From Segetibacter sp. 3557_3 (lineage in GTDB: Bacteria; Bacteroidota; Bacteroidia; Chitinophagales; Chitinophagaceae): a DNA stretch of 64,000 nucleotides. Position 1 is the first letter of the stretch. Every line of letters starts with the position of its first letter. The position numbers and the translations under genes were made by a program. Where the stretch lies: NCBI RefSeq assembly GCF_004354985.1, contig NZ_SMSK01000007.1, positions 124,001 through 188,000 on the forward strand, given 5' to 3'. The notes under the pieces are model-generated. The model had not been told where the DNA came from. It saw nothing but the letters and a program-made list of their open reading frames with translations, and did not search any database. Below, one piece after another: positions 16,506 to 25,487 of the stretch.

Positions 16506-16967
16506 ATGAAAACAAAGATATTGGTAACCCTTTTGTTCGTCGGCGTATTGTATGCTTGCAGTAAAGACAAGTTCAATACAAAGCCGACATTATCGCTAAA
16601 GTCGGTAAGTTCAACTGTGGTTCCATTTAACGGATCACTGAATTTTGAATTTGAAGTCACCGACAAAGAAGGCGACATTAGTGACTCCCTGTATATCAAG
16701 AAAGTAAGGTTAAACAGGAGGGTTGTTGCAACCATCCGCGACTCTTTTGCCTTCAGGATACCCGCTGTTCCAAATACCCAGAAAACCTTTGTATCCATCG
16801 ACATGGGCTTTAACAATCACCTGATTTCTGCCATTAATCCACCCAGTACAGGCAATCCACCTGTTCGTGAAAATGATACCCTGGTTTTTAAATTTGCACT
16901 GAAAGACAAAGGAAAAAATTTAAGTGATACCTTTACGAGCGAGCCCATTGTTATCAGGCGGCAATAA
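16506..16967 (+). CDS. Lipoprotein of unknown function
   Basis: This 153-residue protein has a lipoprotein signal peptide (MKTKILVTLLFVGVLYAC, lipid Cys at residue 18) followed by SKDKFNTKP. The mature part is beta-rich, with FNGSLNFEFEVTDKEGD and DTLVFKFALKDKGKNLSDTF, suggesting one immunoglobulin-like fold. I know no function. It is followed after five bases by the UbiA-like gene on the same strand. Confidence 0.8.
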   Translation: MKTKILVTLLFVGVLYACSKDKFNTKPTLSLKSVSSTVVPFNGSLNFEFEVTDKEGDISDSLYIKKVRLNRRVVATIRDSFAFRIPAVPNTQKTFVSIDMGFNNHLISAINPPSTGNPPVRENDTLVFKFALKDKGKNLSDTFTSEPIVIRRQ

Positions 16968-16972
16968 CATTC

Positions 16973-17869
16973 GTGAGTACGTTCACCAGGATTCTTTATT
17001 TCGGAAATGTTTTCTATGGTCTTTGTACTGTTGCACTAAGTATTGAAACCAACCTTCAATTGGGCATAACCCTTAATCGCCCGCCGTTTTACCTCCTTAT
17101 ATTTTTAGCAACGGTTGTTTATTACAGCCGTATTTATTACAACACCAGTTTTCACTTTACGGGCGATGAGCGTTCTGCGTGGTTTGCAAAACACCGGGCA
17201 TTGATACGCCGCATTCTGCTAACGTTTTCGCTTGCCATTGCAGGGGTGATCGTTTACATAGCGGCTAAGAACTACCCTGCCCTGCTCACCCTTTCACCAA
17301 CATTATGGTTGTTGCTTTTTCTTGTACCTATTGCCGGCTTACTTTACACGATCCCAATCTTCTCTTTTAGAAAGTTGCGGCACGTAGGCTGGTTAAAACC
17401 ATTTGTTATTGGCTTTGTTTGGGTGGGCATTGTAACCTTATTTCCCGTCCTGTTCTGGCAGGTCCGCAACCCTGGTCAGCCTGCGGGATCATTGCTTCCG
17501 GCTTTGATTTTCTGGTTTCAGAATCTCTTATTCATTTCCTCACTTGCCGTTGTATTCGATATTAAAGATCATACAACCGACAAGGCGCACGGACTAATTA
17601 CCATTCCTGCAAAACTCGGCGTACACAATACCGTAACCCTCGTTGTTGTTCCGCTGGCCGCACTCAGTTTTATCGTACTCTATGTTTTTTTGCAGCTGCA
17701 GGGCCGTTCATTCATCGTGGTGGGCATACAGCTTATTCCTTACATTTTATTACTGCTTTGTCTTAGAAACATCAGTGAACGTAAAAACCTGCTTTTCTAT
17801 CTTGCTGCAATCGATGGCCTGATGTTTTTGAAAGGCGTTTGCGGGATCCTTAGCATTACATTTTTATAA
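16973..17869 (+). CDS. UbiA-like membrane protein, degenerate first Asp motif
   Basis: This 298-residue integral membrane protein has eight or nine hydrophobic segments. Near residues 191-205 it has DIKDHTTDKAHGLITIPAKLG, which fits the second Asp-rich motif of UbiA prenyltransferases. The first motif (NDxxDxxxD, expected around residue 50) is not visible; the region reads YYSRIYYNTSFHFTGDER. Canonical UbiA enzymes need both motifs to bind Mg-diphosphate, so this member may have another role. It sits between a lipoprotein gene and an M42 peptidase gene with gaps of five and seven bases, probably one operon. Confidence 0.75.
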   Translation: MSTFTRILYFGNVFYGLCTVALSIETNLQLGITLNRPPFYLLIFLATVVYYSRIYYNTSFHFTGDERSAWFAKHRALIRRILLTFSLAIAGVIVYIAAKNYPALLTLSPTLWLLLFLVPIAGLLYTIPIFSFRKLRHVGWLKPFVIGFVWVGIVTLFPVLFWQVRNPGQPAGSLLPALIFWFQNLLFISSLAVVFDIKDHTTDKAHGLITIPAKLGVHNTVTLVVVPLAALSFIVLYVFLQLQGRSFIVVGIQLIPYILLLLCLRNISERKNLLFYLAAIDGLMFLKGVCGILSITFL

Positions 17870-17876
17870 TCAATCT

Positions 17877-18998
17877 ATGTCAGACAATACACAAGAAACA
17901 ACACCCGATGTGCCTTCCATACTTACGGAAACCTCGCACACCTTTCTTCGCAGCTACCTGAATAACGCCTCACCTGTAGGTTTCGAAAGCAGCGGGCAGA
18001 AATTATGGCTCGACTATATTCGTCCTTTTATCCATACCGAATTGTTGGATCCATATGGAACAGCGGTGGGCATAATCAATCCTGATCACCCGTTTAAGGT
18101 AGTCATCGAGGCACATGCCGATGAAATCAGCTGGTTTGTTAACTACGTTACCGACCAGGGGCTTATTTACCTGAAAAGAAATGGTGGCGTGGATCACCAG
18201 ATTGCACCCTCCATGCGGGTTATCGTCCACGGCAAAAAAGGTCCGGTAAAAGCAGTTTTTGGATGGCCCGCCATTCATACCCGGCTGGGCAACCCCGATC
18301 AAAAAGAACAGGCGCCCAAAGTAGACAACCTTTTTCTGGATTGTGGCGCGCGCAACAAGAAAGAGGTGGAAGACCTCGGTATACACATCGGCGCCGTAGT
18401 TACTTACGAAGAGGGGTTTGATGAACTCGCCTATAATTACTATATCGGCCGCGCAATGGACAACCGCATCGGCGGCTTCATGATCGCCGAAGTTGCAAGG
18501 CTGCTCCGCGAAAACAATGTAGAACTGCCCTTTGGCTTATATGTGGTAAACGCCGTGCAGGAAGAGATCGGCCTGCGGGGTGCCGAGATGATCGCCAGGA
18601 GAATCAAACCCAATATTGCGATCGTCACCGACGTTACACATGATACCAGTACCCCAATGATCAACAAGATGATTGAAGGTGATTGTAGCTGCGGAAAAGG
18701 CCCCGCCCTGTGTTATGCACCTGCTGTACATACCAAGCTGCTTCACTTCACCGAGGAGGTTGCAAACAACAACAGCATTCCTTACCAGATGCGCACCTTA
18801 AGCCGCAGTACAGGTACCGATACCGACAGCTTTGCATACGCAAATGATGGTTGTCCATCTGTACTGATCTCTATCCCGCTCCGTTATATGCATACCACCG
18901 TGGAAATGTTGCACAAAAGTGATGTCGAAAATACGATCCGGCTCATGTATGAAACATTGCTAAAGATCACACCCGAAATTAACTTACGGTACTTCTAA
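17877..18998 (+). CDS. M42 family metallopeptidase (aminopeptidase/glucanase family)
   Basis: This 373-residue cytoplasmic enzyme carries the two-zinc ligand set of the M42 family: His80 and Asp82 (EAHADEIS), Asp195 (GRAMDNRIGG), the catalytic Glu229-Glu230 (VQEEIGLRGA), Asp252 (VTDVTHDT) and a C-terminal His in RYMHTTVEM. M42 enzymes form tetrahedral dodecamers that trim amino acids from peptide N-termini. It is last in the group of three plus-strand genes from 16506 and is followed by a long hairpin. Confidence 0.92.
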   Translation: MSDNTQETTPDVPSILTETSHTFLRSYLNNASPVGFESSGQKLWLDYIRPFIHTELLDPYGTAVGIINPDHPFKVVIEAHADEISWFVNYVTDQGLIYLKRNGGVDHQIAPSMRVIVHGKKGPVKAVFGWPAIHTRLGNPDQKEQAPKVDNLFLDCGARNKKEVEDLGIHIGAVVTYEEGFDELAYNYYIGRAMDNRIGGFMIAEVARLLRENNVELPFGLYVVNAVQEEIGLRGAEMIARRIKPNIAIVTDVTHDTSTPMINKMIEGDCSCGKGPALCYAPAVHTKLLHFTEEVANNNSIPYQMRTLSRSTGTDTDSFAYANDGCPSVLISIPLRYMHTTVEMLHKSDVENTIRLMYETLLKITPEINLRYF

Positions 18999-19028
18999 CA
19001 GGCTCGTAATTAAGAAAGCAAATTCTCA

Positions 19029-19054
19029 GGCCTTGTGCAATTGCACGAGGCCTC
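19029..19054 (+). terminator. Hairpin after the M42 peptidase gene
   Basis: A 26-nt near-perfect palindrome (arms AGGCCTTGTGCAA and TTGCACGAGGCCT, one wobble) starts 30 bp past the stop. The following T-run is weak (CTCTTTGTT), so it may act as a terminator or stabilise the 3' end. Confidence 0.6.
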
Positions 19055-19469
19055 TTTGTTCCAGGCAGTGCTACAAGAAACACTCTTCCATTTGTCTGAT
19101 GCGGCTATACTTAAACTTCGCAGAAGCCTGTTTCAGGGGCTTCTTGTTAAATAAATGAAAGTTCTGGCACTATCATTTGTCCCATTCGGTTATTCGCTAA
19201 CCTTTGTCAGCCTTTTGCTTTCCGGGAGATCACCTAGTTTTGTGTTATCAAAATATCCAATATCATATAGCTGAAAAGCCAAACCAAAATCCAATATCTG
19301 ACTAACCGTTTTTTGTTTCCATTACTTTGAAAAACCAGGGCTAATCGAAAACAAAAGAACTTGATCCCGCATTCGTGCGGGATTTTTTTTGTCACAATCA
19401 TGCTGCATCAGATTGCTTTTTGCATATAACCCGTTAAAAACAGGATATTTACTGCCATAAAGTTTACGC
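19055..19469 (+). other. Gene-free region ending in an orphan terminator; possible small RNA
   Basis: I find no open frame of convincing quality here. A perfect terminator at 19364-19390 lies more than 300 bp past the M42 terminator-like hairpin and 80 bp before the next gene, so something else on the plus strand may end there. A TTTG at 19176 followed 18 bp later by TAACCTTTG is a loose promoter candidate. A transcript of roughly 180 nt is possible. Confidence 0.4.
19364..19390 (+). terminator. Strong intrinsic terminator with no upstream gene
   Basis: ATCCCGCA-TTCG-TGCGGGAT is a perfect 8-bp stem on a TTCG tetraloop, followed by a run of T to 19390. It is a textbook terminator but follows no recognisable gene. 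Confidence 0.85.
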
Positions 19470-20459
19470 ATGCAAAAAGTACGTTGGGGCATTTTGGGCG
19501 CCGCAAAAATCGCCCGCGAAAAAGTAATTCCGGCTATGCAATTGGGCCAATATTCCCAGGTTGTTGCATTGGCTTCAAGAAATCAGCAACATGCTGAAGA
19601 AGTAACAGCAAGGCTAAATATTCCGATGGCATTTGGCTCCTACAACGAATTGCTCGCCAGCCCCGATGTGGATGCCGTATATATCCCGCTGCCAAACCAC
19701 CTCCATGTCGAATGGTGTATCAAAGCAATGCAGGCCGGCAAACATGTGCTTTGCGAAAAGCCTGTCGCGCTCTCCGGGTCACAAGCTAGGGTTTTGATGC
19801 AAGTCGCTGAACAGCATCCCAATATAAAAATTATGGAGGCGTTTATGTACCGCTTTCACCCTCAGTGGCTCGGTGCCACACAAATGGTCAGCGACGGTCG
19901 CATCGGTACTTTAAAAACAATTCAAAGCTTCTTTTCCTACTTCAACAACGATCCGGGGAACATCCGTAACCAGGTTGACGCGGGCGGTGGCGGACTCATG
20001 GACATTGGTTGCTATTGCGTTTCTTTATCGCGTTTCATTTTTGGGGCAGAACCTCAACGCGCAATCGGGATCGCCGAACGTGACCCTTCAACCGGCACCG
20101 ACCGCCTCACTTCAGCAATGCTCGACTTTGGTCGGGGCACTTCCACTTTCAGCTGCTCCACCCAGTTAACCGCTTACCAGCGCGTAAACATCTTTGGCAC
20201 CGAGGGTCGTATCGAACTGGAGATCCCTTTCAACGCCCCGGCAAATGCAGGGGTCCGGTCGATTGTTGTTACAAAAGATGGCACCGAAGAGATCGTATAT
20301 GAACCCGTTGATCAATATACCCTGCAGGGCGATGCATTTTCAGCCGCCATCCTGAACAACTCCGCTGTGCCCACCCCATTAATCGACGCTGTCAACAATA
20401 TGCAGGTTATCGAAGCCATCTTCCAAAGTGCCGACGAAAACGCGTGGGTAACCCTGTAA
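19470..20459 (+). CDS. Gfo/Idh/MocA family NAD(P)-dependent oxidoreductase
   Basis: This 329-residue protein has the N-terminal Rossmann fold opening WGILGAAKIAREKVIPAM. The signature CEKPVALSG carries the conserved EKP lysine, and GGGLMDIGCYCVSLSRFIFG in the C-terminal domain is typical of dehydrogenases acting on sugars or inositols. The reaction is oxidation of a cyclic sugar or polyol using NAD(P). The substrate cannot be told from sequence, and there are no sugar-uptake genes beside it. Confidence 0.9.
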   Translation: MQKVRWGILGAAKIAREKVIPAMQLGQYSQVVALASRNQQHAEEVTARLNIPMAFGSYNELLASPDVDAVYIPLPNHLHVEWCIKAMQAGKHVLCEKPVALSGSQARVLMQVAEQHPNIKIMEAFMYRFHPQWLGATQMVSDGRIGTLKTIQSFFSYFNNDPGNIRNQVDAGGGGLMDIGCYCVSLSRFIFGAEPQRAIGIAERDPSTGTDRLTSAMLDFGRGTSTFSCSTQLTAYQRVNIFGTEGRIELEIPFNAPANAGVRSIVVTKDGTEEIVYEPVDQYTLQGDAFSAAILNNSAVPTPLIDAVNNMQVIEAIFQSADENAWVTL

Positions 20460-20499
20460 CGAAAATCAATCAGACAACTGTACACCTTTCGTTCGCTGT

Positions 20500-20680
20500 T
20501 GCCTCGTTAAGTGCCTAAGATGCTTTGGGGCTTTCACCCGTTGTTAATTGAGCTACATTGGTTCGGGCTTCTCCGGGCTCCGCTTCGCTCCGGCCACGCT
20601 AAGGCGTGGCTAAACCCTTCGTATCCCGCAGCCCTTCGGCATTTGCCTTCCATAGCAACGAACCCCTGCGCGCAAGAACG
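20500..20680. repeat. GC-rich palindromic intergenic element
   Basis: Between the Gfo/Idh gene and the nucleoid-associated protein gene lies a GC-rich block unlike the flanking DNA. It holds GGGCTCCGCTTCGCTCC-type near-repeats and a perfect hairpin GCCACGC-TAAG-GCGTGGC (20593-20610). No frame through it looks like protein. It is best read as an interspersed repeat or REP-like element; a second copy was not found in this window. Confidence 0.45.
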
Positions 20681-20711
20681 TACAAACAAAAACTAACGTT
20701 ATTTTCGCCGC

Positions 20712-21755
20712 ATGACAGGTATCGACAGCGTTGAAATAAGGCAGGCCATTATTCATAAAGTGGGCAATCCAACCCGGGGTGAAGAATTGAAATTATCCGC
20801 CAACAACCTCACCCTAAATGATGAAATTGTAAGAGGTTTACTCGCGAAATACTTCCTCGCTCCCTTCAACGAAAACGACCAGCACTTTTTTACGCACAAC
20901 AGCGATGTTGCCCTGAATACCGTTTATAATTATGTCAGCGCAATTTTCGACGATCCTAAGAGCTTTACGGGCCAGTCAGCCTTACTCGCTCAGTTTCTAT
21001 ATTCAAAAAGCACCCATGCCCGGGTAAAGGAAGGTGAACTGTATGTTGCCCTGTTTCACAATGTGCCTTTCGGAACCGAATATATCGAAGCCATCGGTAT
21101 CTTTAAGAGTGAAACCCGCGAAACCTTTCTCAAGGTGTTTTCACATGGGCAGAGTTGGGAAGTAGGTGCGGAAGATGGTATAAATATCAACAAGCTCGAT
21201 AAAGGATGCCTGGTATTTAAGGTAAACCGGGGTGAAGGATATGTTTGTTGCGTTGTCGACAGCACCAATAAACAGGATGCGCAGTATTGGGTAAACGACT
21301 TTTTGCAGCTGAAACCATATGCAAACAGTTACCATCAAACGGATCAGCTGATGGGCATGTGCAAATTGTTTATCAGCAACGAAATGCAGGAAAAATTCGA
21401 GGTCAATAAAAGCGACCAGATAGACATGCTGAACCGGAGTATGGAATACTTTAAAACAAAGGACCAGTTTAACCTCGATGAGTTTAGCGACGAGGTAATC
21501 TACCATCCGGAAGTGCAGGATGCGTTTAAACAATACAAGCAAACCTATCAACAGGCTAAAGAAGTAGAGATCCATGACGACTTCGACATTCACCTGTCTG
21601 CTGTTAAAAAGCAGGAACGTGCTTATAAAAGCATCCTAAAACTCGATAAAAACTTTCACGTTTATATTCATGGCAGGAAAGACCTAATTGAGAAGGGTTA
21701 CGACGAAATGAAAGGCAAACATTTTTACAAGTTATACTTCGACGAGGAATCTTAA
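20712..21755 (+). CDS. Nucleoid-associated protein, NdpA/YejK family
   Basis: This 347-residue protein fits the 37-kDa nucleoid-associated protein family. It opens IDSVEIRQAIIHKVGNPTRGEELKLS, continues with LYSKSTHARVKEGELYVALF and KGCLVFKVN, and has the C-terminal block FDIHLSAVKKQERAYKSILKLDKNFHVYIHG. In E. coli YejK associates with the nucleoid, but its role is not defined. It is preceded by a GC-rich repeat region and a TATTTTCG sequence five bases before the ATG that resembles a -7 box, so a very short leader is possible. Confidence 0.85.
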   Translation: MTGIDSVEIRQAIIHKVGNPTRGEELKLSANNLTLNDEIVRGLLAKYFLAPFNENDQHFFTHNSDVALNTVYNYVSAIFDDPKSFTGQSALLAQFLYSKSTHARVKEGELYVALFHNVPFGTEYIEAIGIFKSETRETFLKVFSHGQSWEVGAEDGININKLDKGCLVFKVNRGEGYVCCVVDSTNKQDAQYWVNDFLQLKPYANSYHQTDQLMGMCKLFISNEMQEKFEVNKSDQIDMLNRSMEYFKTKDQFNLDEFSDEVIYHPEVQDAFKQYKQTYQQAKEVEIHDDFDIHLSAVKKQERAYKSILKLDKNFHVYIHGRKDLIEKGYDEMKGKHFYKLYFDEES

Positions 21756-21905
21756 ACATGCTTAGGCCGAGGCTTCTTGGAAGTATAGGATAGCACAATA
21801 GTCGGGGTGAACCTCCTGCAAACAGTAATTACAACAAAGCTGGCTAAAACCCACGATCACTCAAAAGCAATAAATGTACAAATGAGACTAAGCTGGTAAG
21901 CTGCG

Positions 21906-22694
21906 CTAAGCAACACCCGGTAGTTTAATGCCTGCAGCAAGCACGTCTCTAACAAATATCTCCTGCAGGTCCATTTTCACCTCCTGGAACCCATAGGCAT
22001 TTACCCAAACATTTGTCACCACCTTATAGCCATCCGGGTCGATCCCCGACACACCTACCTGGAACGTTGGCTCCTTCAGCAGGCCCTTATGTTCGTTGAT
22101 AGCATTAGACAGTATCGACTTAACCTGTTCAAACGGAATCCCAAAGCTGAATTTGAGTTCTATATCCAGTCGCCTCCGGCCTTCGCGGCTAAGGTTGGTG
22201 ATAACCTCGTTTGATAATTTGCTGTTTGGAATAATTACGGTTTTGTTGTCTATCGTTCTCACAACCGTATAAAATATTTTAATGAACGTAACTACACCTT
22301 CCTGGCCTTGCGCTATAATAATATCATTTACTTCAAATGGTTTTAATAACAGGATAAGTATTCCACTCGTGAAATTCTGAAGGGTTCCCGATAAAGCCAG
22401 GCCGGCAGCAACGCCAAATGCACCGATCAGGGCAGCAAAAATGGTTAGTTCGATGCCAATCATCTGCATACACGCCAGTATCAGGAGTACCTGTGCTGCA
22501 AGCCCAAGGGTACTAATCAGGAAAGGCCGTAGCGACGGATCAACATTTCTTCGTGTAAGTGTATTGTTCAGCGTTTTCGAAAGGGTCCTGATCAACCAGA
22601 AACCTACCAGCAACAGCACAATGGAAATCAACAATCGTGGCCCGAAACTTAAAAGCCATACATAAGCCTGCCGGTAAAAATCTTTAATATTCAT
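21906..22694 (-). CDS. MscS-type mechanosensitive ion channel
   Basis: At 262 residues this is a minimal MscS channel. There are three N-terminal transmembrane helices (about residues 15-110), the third being Gly/Ala-rich (FAALIGAFGVAAGLALSGTLQNFTSGILIL). The beta-domain follows, with VNDIIIAQGQEGVVTFIKIFYTVVRTIDNKTVIIPNSKLSNEVITN. These channels open on hypo-osmotic shock to release solutes through the inner membrane. The ClC-type channel gene lies 73 bp upstream on the same strand. Confidence 0.92.
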   Translation of the reverse strand: MNIKDFYRQAYVWLLSFGPRLLISIVLLLVGFWLIRTLSKTLNNTLTRRNVDPSLRPFLISTLGLAAQVLLILACMQMIGIELTIFAALIGAFGVAAGLALSGTLQNFTSGILILLLKPFEVNDIIIAQGQEGVVTFIKIFYTVVRTIDNKTVIIPNSKLSNEVITNLSREGRRRLDIELKFSFGIPFEQVKSILSNAINEHKGLLKEPTFQVGVSGIDPDGYKVVTNVWVNAYGFQEVKMDLQEIFVRDVLAAGIKLPGVA

Positions 22695-22767
22695 TCTTGT
22701 CCTGGTTTTTGCTCGGTATTAAAAATCTATGCCATTTAGCAGGGTAACTACCCTGGCTTTCCATGTA

Positions 22768-24174
22768 TCAGCGCGCTGCACCTTTGTCTTTTGTTTTATC
22801 ATCAACTCCGCCTGCTCGTATGTCATCGTTTTCCAGGTCGTTCATATACTGATGTTTTAGATGATCGTATAGCGACCGCCTGTCCACCAAAGATGCAACT
22901 ACTACAGCCACTATTCCGGCAAGCATCAGGTGGAATATAACGCTGTGCCGGTCGGTCATTTCAAGAACAAGTATTGCTGAGGTAAATGGAGACCTGGTGA
23001 CACCGGTAAGAAAAGCCACCATCCCGGCTAAGATCAGCAGGTTGCTGTTCGTATTCGAAAGTTCAAACATTTCAGCACACCACGATCCTATACATGCTCC
23101 TGCACTTAACGAGGGTGCAAATACACCTCCAGCTGCTCCCGTGGTAAATGATAACAGTGGGCCGATAATCCGCAGCACCGGTGCGAGCCAGCCGCCATAC
23201 TTTTCATCGGTGAACAACAGGTTCGTCATCTGCTCCTTGCCTGAACCCAGGACTGAGTCGTTGAGAAACATTGCTATCAGTACCAATACAACGGCACAAC
23301 CAAGAACATAGGCTATCTCCCACGAGATTTTCTTAAGTCTGCTCTTCCATTTAAGTATACCTACAATCCACTTCGACATTAGCCCGCCGGCAAACCCGGC
23401 TATCGTAGAAGCTGCAATTACCGCGAAAAAAATATAAGGCGAGAGGTTGCTCACATTCGGGAACCCCAGGTAAAGATATGGGCCGAGCAACGCCTGCGCA
23501 GTTAATCCTGCGATGATCACAGCTGAAAGTATGGCAATTTTGAAGTAGTTGATATGTGTACGGGTGAGTTCCTCCACTGCAAACACAATTCCCCCCAGCG
23601 GGGTATTAAATGCCGCGGCAAGACCTGCAGCCGCCCCGGTCATAATCATATTTTTTTTCGAAACCTGGGGCCACGATTTTGGGATCAATTGGTTCACCTT
23701 CCTGAAAATACATCCGGCAATCTGGATCGTTGGGCCTTCACGGCCAATAGCTGCGCCGCCAACTACCATTAGCAAGCTTGAAGCAATTTAAATGGCAAGC
23801 ACATTTATGCTAAGCAAACGGTCTACACGATAGTTGAATCTTGGAGTTGCATATTCAATTGCTGCCATCACCTGAGGGATTCCGCTACCCTTTGCAAACT
23901 TTGCAAAACGTTTTACAAGCCACCATGCTACTACAAAGCAAACGGGTGAAACAAGCAATAGCAGCCAGCTATGCAATTCGTATATATACCGGTTTAATTG
24001 CTCACCGAGGCTAAAAAGCTTTGCATAAAACACCGCCACTAAGCCGGTAATCAACGATGCTATCCAATATGGCAAAGGCACGAGTGCTCTTTTCCAGAAT
24101 TGTCTGTTTCCATTGGTCAGCTTAACCCGGAGCCCTTGAAGCACATTTAACACATTCTCCCAAATTGAATGCAT
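22768..24174 (-). pseudogene. ClC-type chloride channel/transporter, interrupted by an in-frame stop
   Basis: One continuous reading frame runs from the ATG at 24174 to 22768 except for a TAA at 23790-23788. On both sides the protein is normal. Before the stop are GSGIPQV (first selectivity motif) and LLSINVLAI. Directly after, in the same frame, come IASSLLMVVGG, GREGP with the gating Glu, FAVEE with the inner-gate Glu, and GGVFAPS. The family usually has a Lys in place of the stop (NVLAIKI), so AAA to TAA is the simplest change. The full product would be about 468 residues. A TTG at 23775 or ATG at 23769 could restart translation but would lose the GSGIP helix. Confidence 0.88.
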
Positions 24175-24395
24175 ACTACTTTTTGAAAATCATTATACAA
24201 GTACCTAGCGTAATTAGTGGCTGCATAGAAAAGTGTTTCCCTAAAATTTCTAGCCAGTTGATGAAGGACACTCCGGTTGATGTCTTGTCTTTTACTGCAA
24301 ACCAGGTAAATTTTGGATATTAAATATTCCTCTGTGAAAAGACATAATGGTCGCCCGCTAGATTAAGCTACAGCAAAAAGGTGACCTTCATTTAC

Positions 24396-24851
24396 CTATC
24401 GCCTTAAATGTTGCTCGTAAACATTAATCCAATCGCTTACGCTAACCTTGCTTACGAGCTCACCGATAAGTTTATACGGAATGTGTTCAGGTTTTTTAAA
24501 GCGGATACAGCTTTTGCCCATATCAAGTTTTGCGGTAGAATGGTTTGCATATGCCGAGGTAAACCACTCCAGCAGGTCGGGCATCGCATATATTCCCATG
24601 TGGTAAAATGCAATGAAGTTTTTTTGCGAAGCGAGCGCAGCAAAAGGCAAAGGCTGTTTTGGATCACAGTGGTACCCTGCCGGGTACAAGCTGTGCGGCA
24701 CAACATAATTCAGCATCCCACTTCCCATAGTTTCCTCGAAACCCGGGGGCAGGTTTAATAAAATGCTGTCGCGCAGTTTGGCTATGGTGGCCTTGCGATC
24801 TTCCGGTAATTGCTGCAGGTATTCCGCTGCACTGGTTGCCTGAGAAGTCAT
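24396..24851 (-). CDS. DUF1801 domain protein
   Basis: This 151-residue protein fits DUF1801 (YdhG-like fold). It begins with AAEYLQQLPEDRKATIAKLRDSIL, continues with GFEETMGSGMLNYVVP, and has FIAFYHMGIYA and LDMGKSCIRFKKPEHIPYKLI. It is soluble and of unknown biochemical role. It stands alone with gene-free DNA on both sides. Confidence 0.85.
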   Translation of the reverse strand: MTSQATSAAEYLQQLPEDRKATIAKLRDSILLNLPPGFEETMGSGMLNYVVPHSLYPAGYHCDPKQPLPFAALASQKNFIAFYHMGIYAMPDLLEWFTSAYANHSTAKLDMGKSCIRFKKPEHIPYKLIGELVSKVSVSDWINVYEQHLRR

Positions 24852-25487
24852 AACGTTATATTTTGGTGACCCTAAGATCGCAAAAATTGCAAGCTAACAG
24901 CTACAAATTGCCTGCAAGTGTGTTCACCACTACCTAATCGATATGCTGCTTGATATAAGGTGCGTTAAGTGCAGATAAAGGCGACCCTGCCTTTAAAATG
25001 TGTTACGAAAACTAACTTAGATCATACTGCAACCTTTCAAAACAGAACCCAGTCTATATAAGTGGTTTTTCATAGAATATTGGATTAAAAACGGGGCTGG
25101 ATTTCTATCCTGGCCCTTCTTTTTTTTACCCCAGTCCTTTATCAAACCAAATGGAAAACACCTGCCCTTGATGATCGCTGTTGTCGAATCCAGATCGTCA
25201 TTCTTGTACGGGACAAAGTGTTACGTTGCCCGGGTTAACACTCCTAACTCAACTTCACAACTATTCACCAAGCTGTCGTCTAGCTGAAGATACCCCCAGG
25301 TTTTACTTTCTTTGCCTTTAATGCGTGCATTTTAGAAGCAAGGTTCGATAGGCTGGTTACAAAGACTAACTTCTTTCCCGTTTGCTACAGCTAAAAAGCA
25401 AACGCCAATTAACTCCCCTGTTTGATTAAGGAAAAAAACAACGATTTTAGAACCTAGTGCTACAAAATGAATGTTGGGCTGCCATCG
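24852..25487. other. Gene-free region with an orphan terminator
   Basis: Over 636 bp no frame in either strand shows protein-like composition. The left end must hold the promoter of the DUF1801 gene. A plus-strand terminator-like hairpin lies at 25094-25127 with no gene before it, so a small plus-strand transcript starting somewhere after 24852 is possible. The right part, 25130-25487, shows nothing I can name. Confidence 0.5.
25094..25127 (+). terminator. Terminator-like hairpin with no upstream gene
   Basis: GGGC-T-GGAT pairs with ATCC-TG-GCCC around a TTCT loop, with an internal bulge, and is followed by TTC and eight T. It lies between two minus-strand genes, so it serves neither. Confidence 0.6.
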
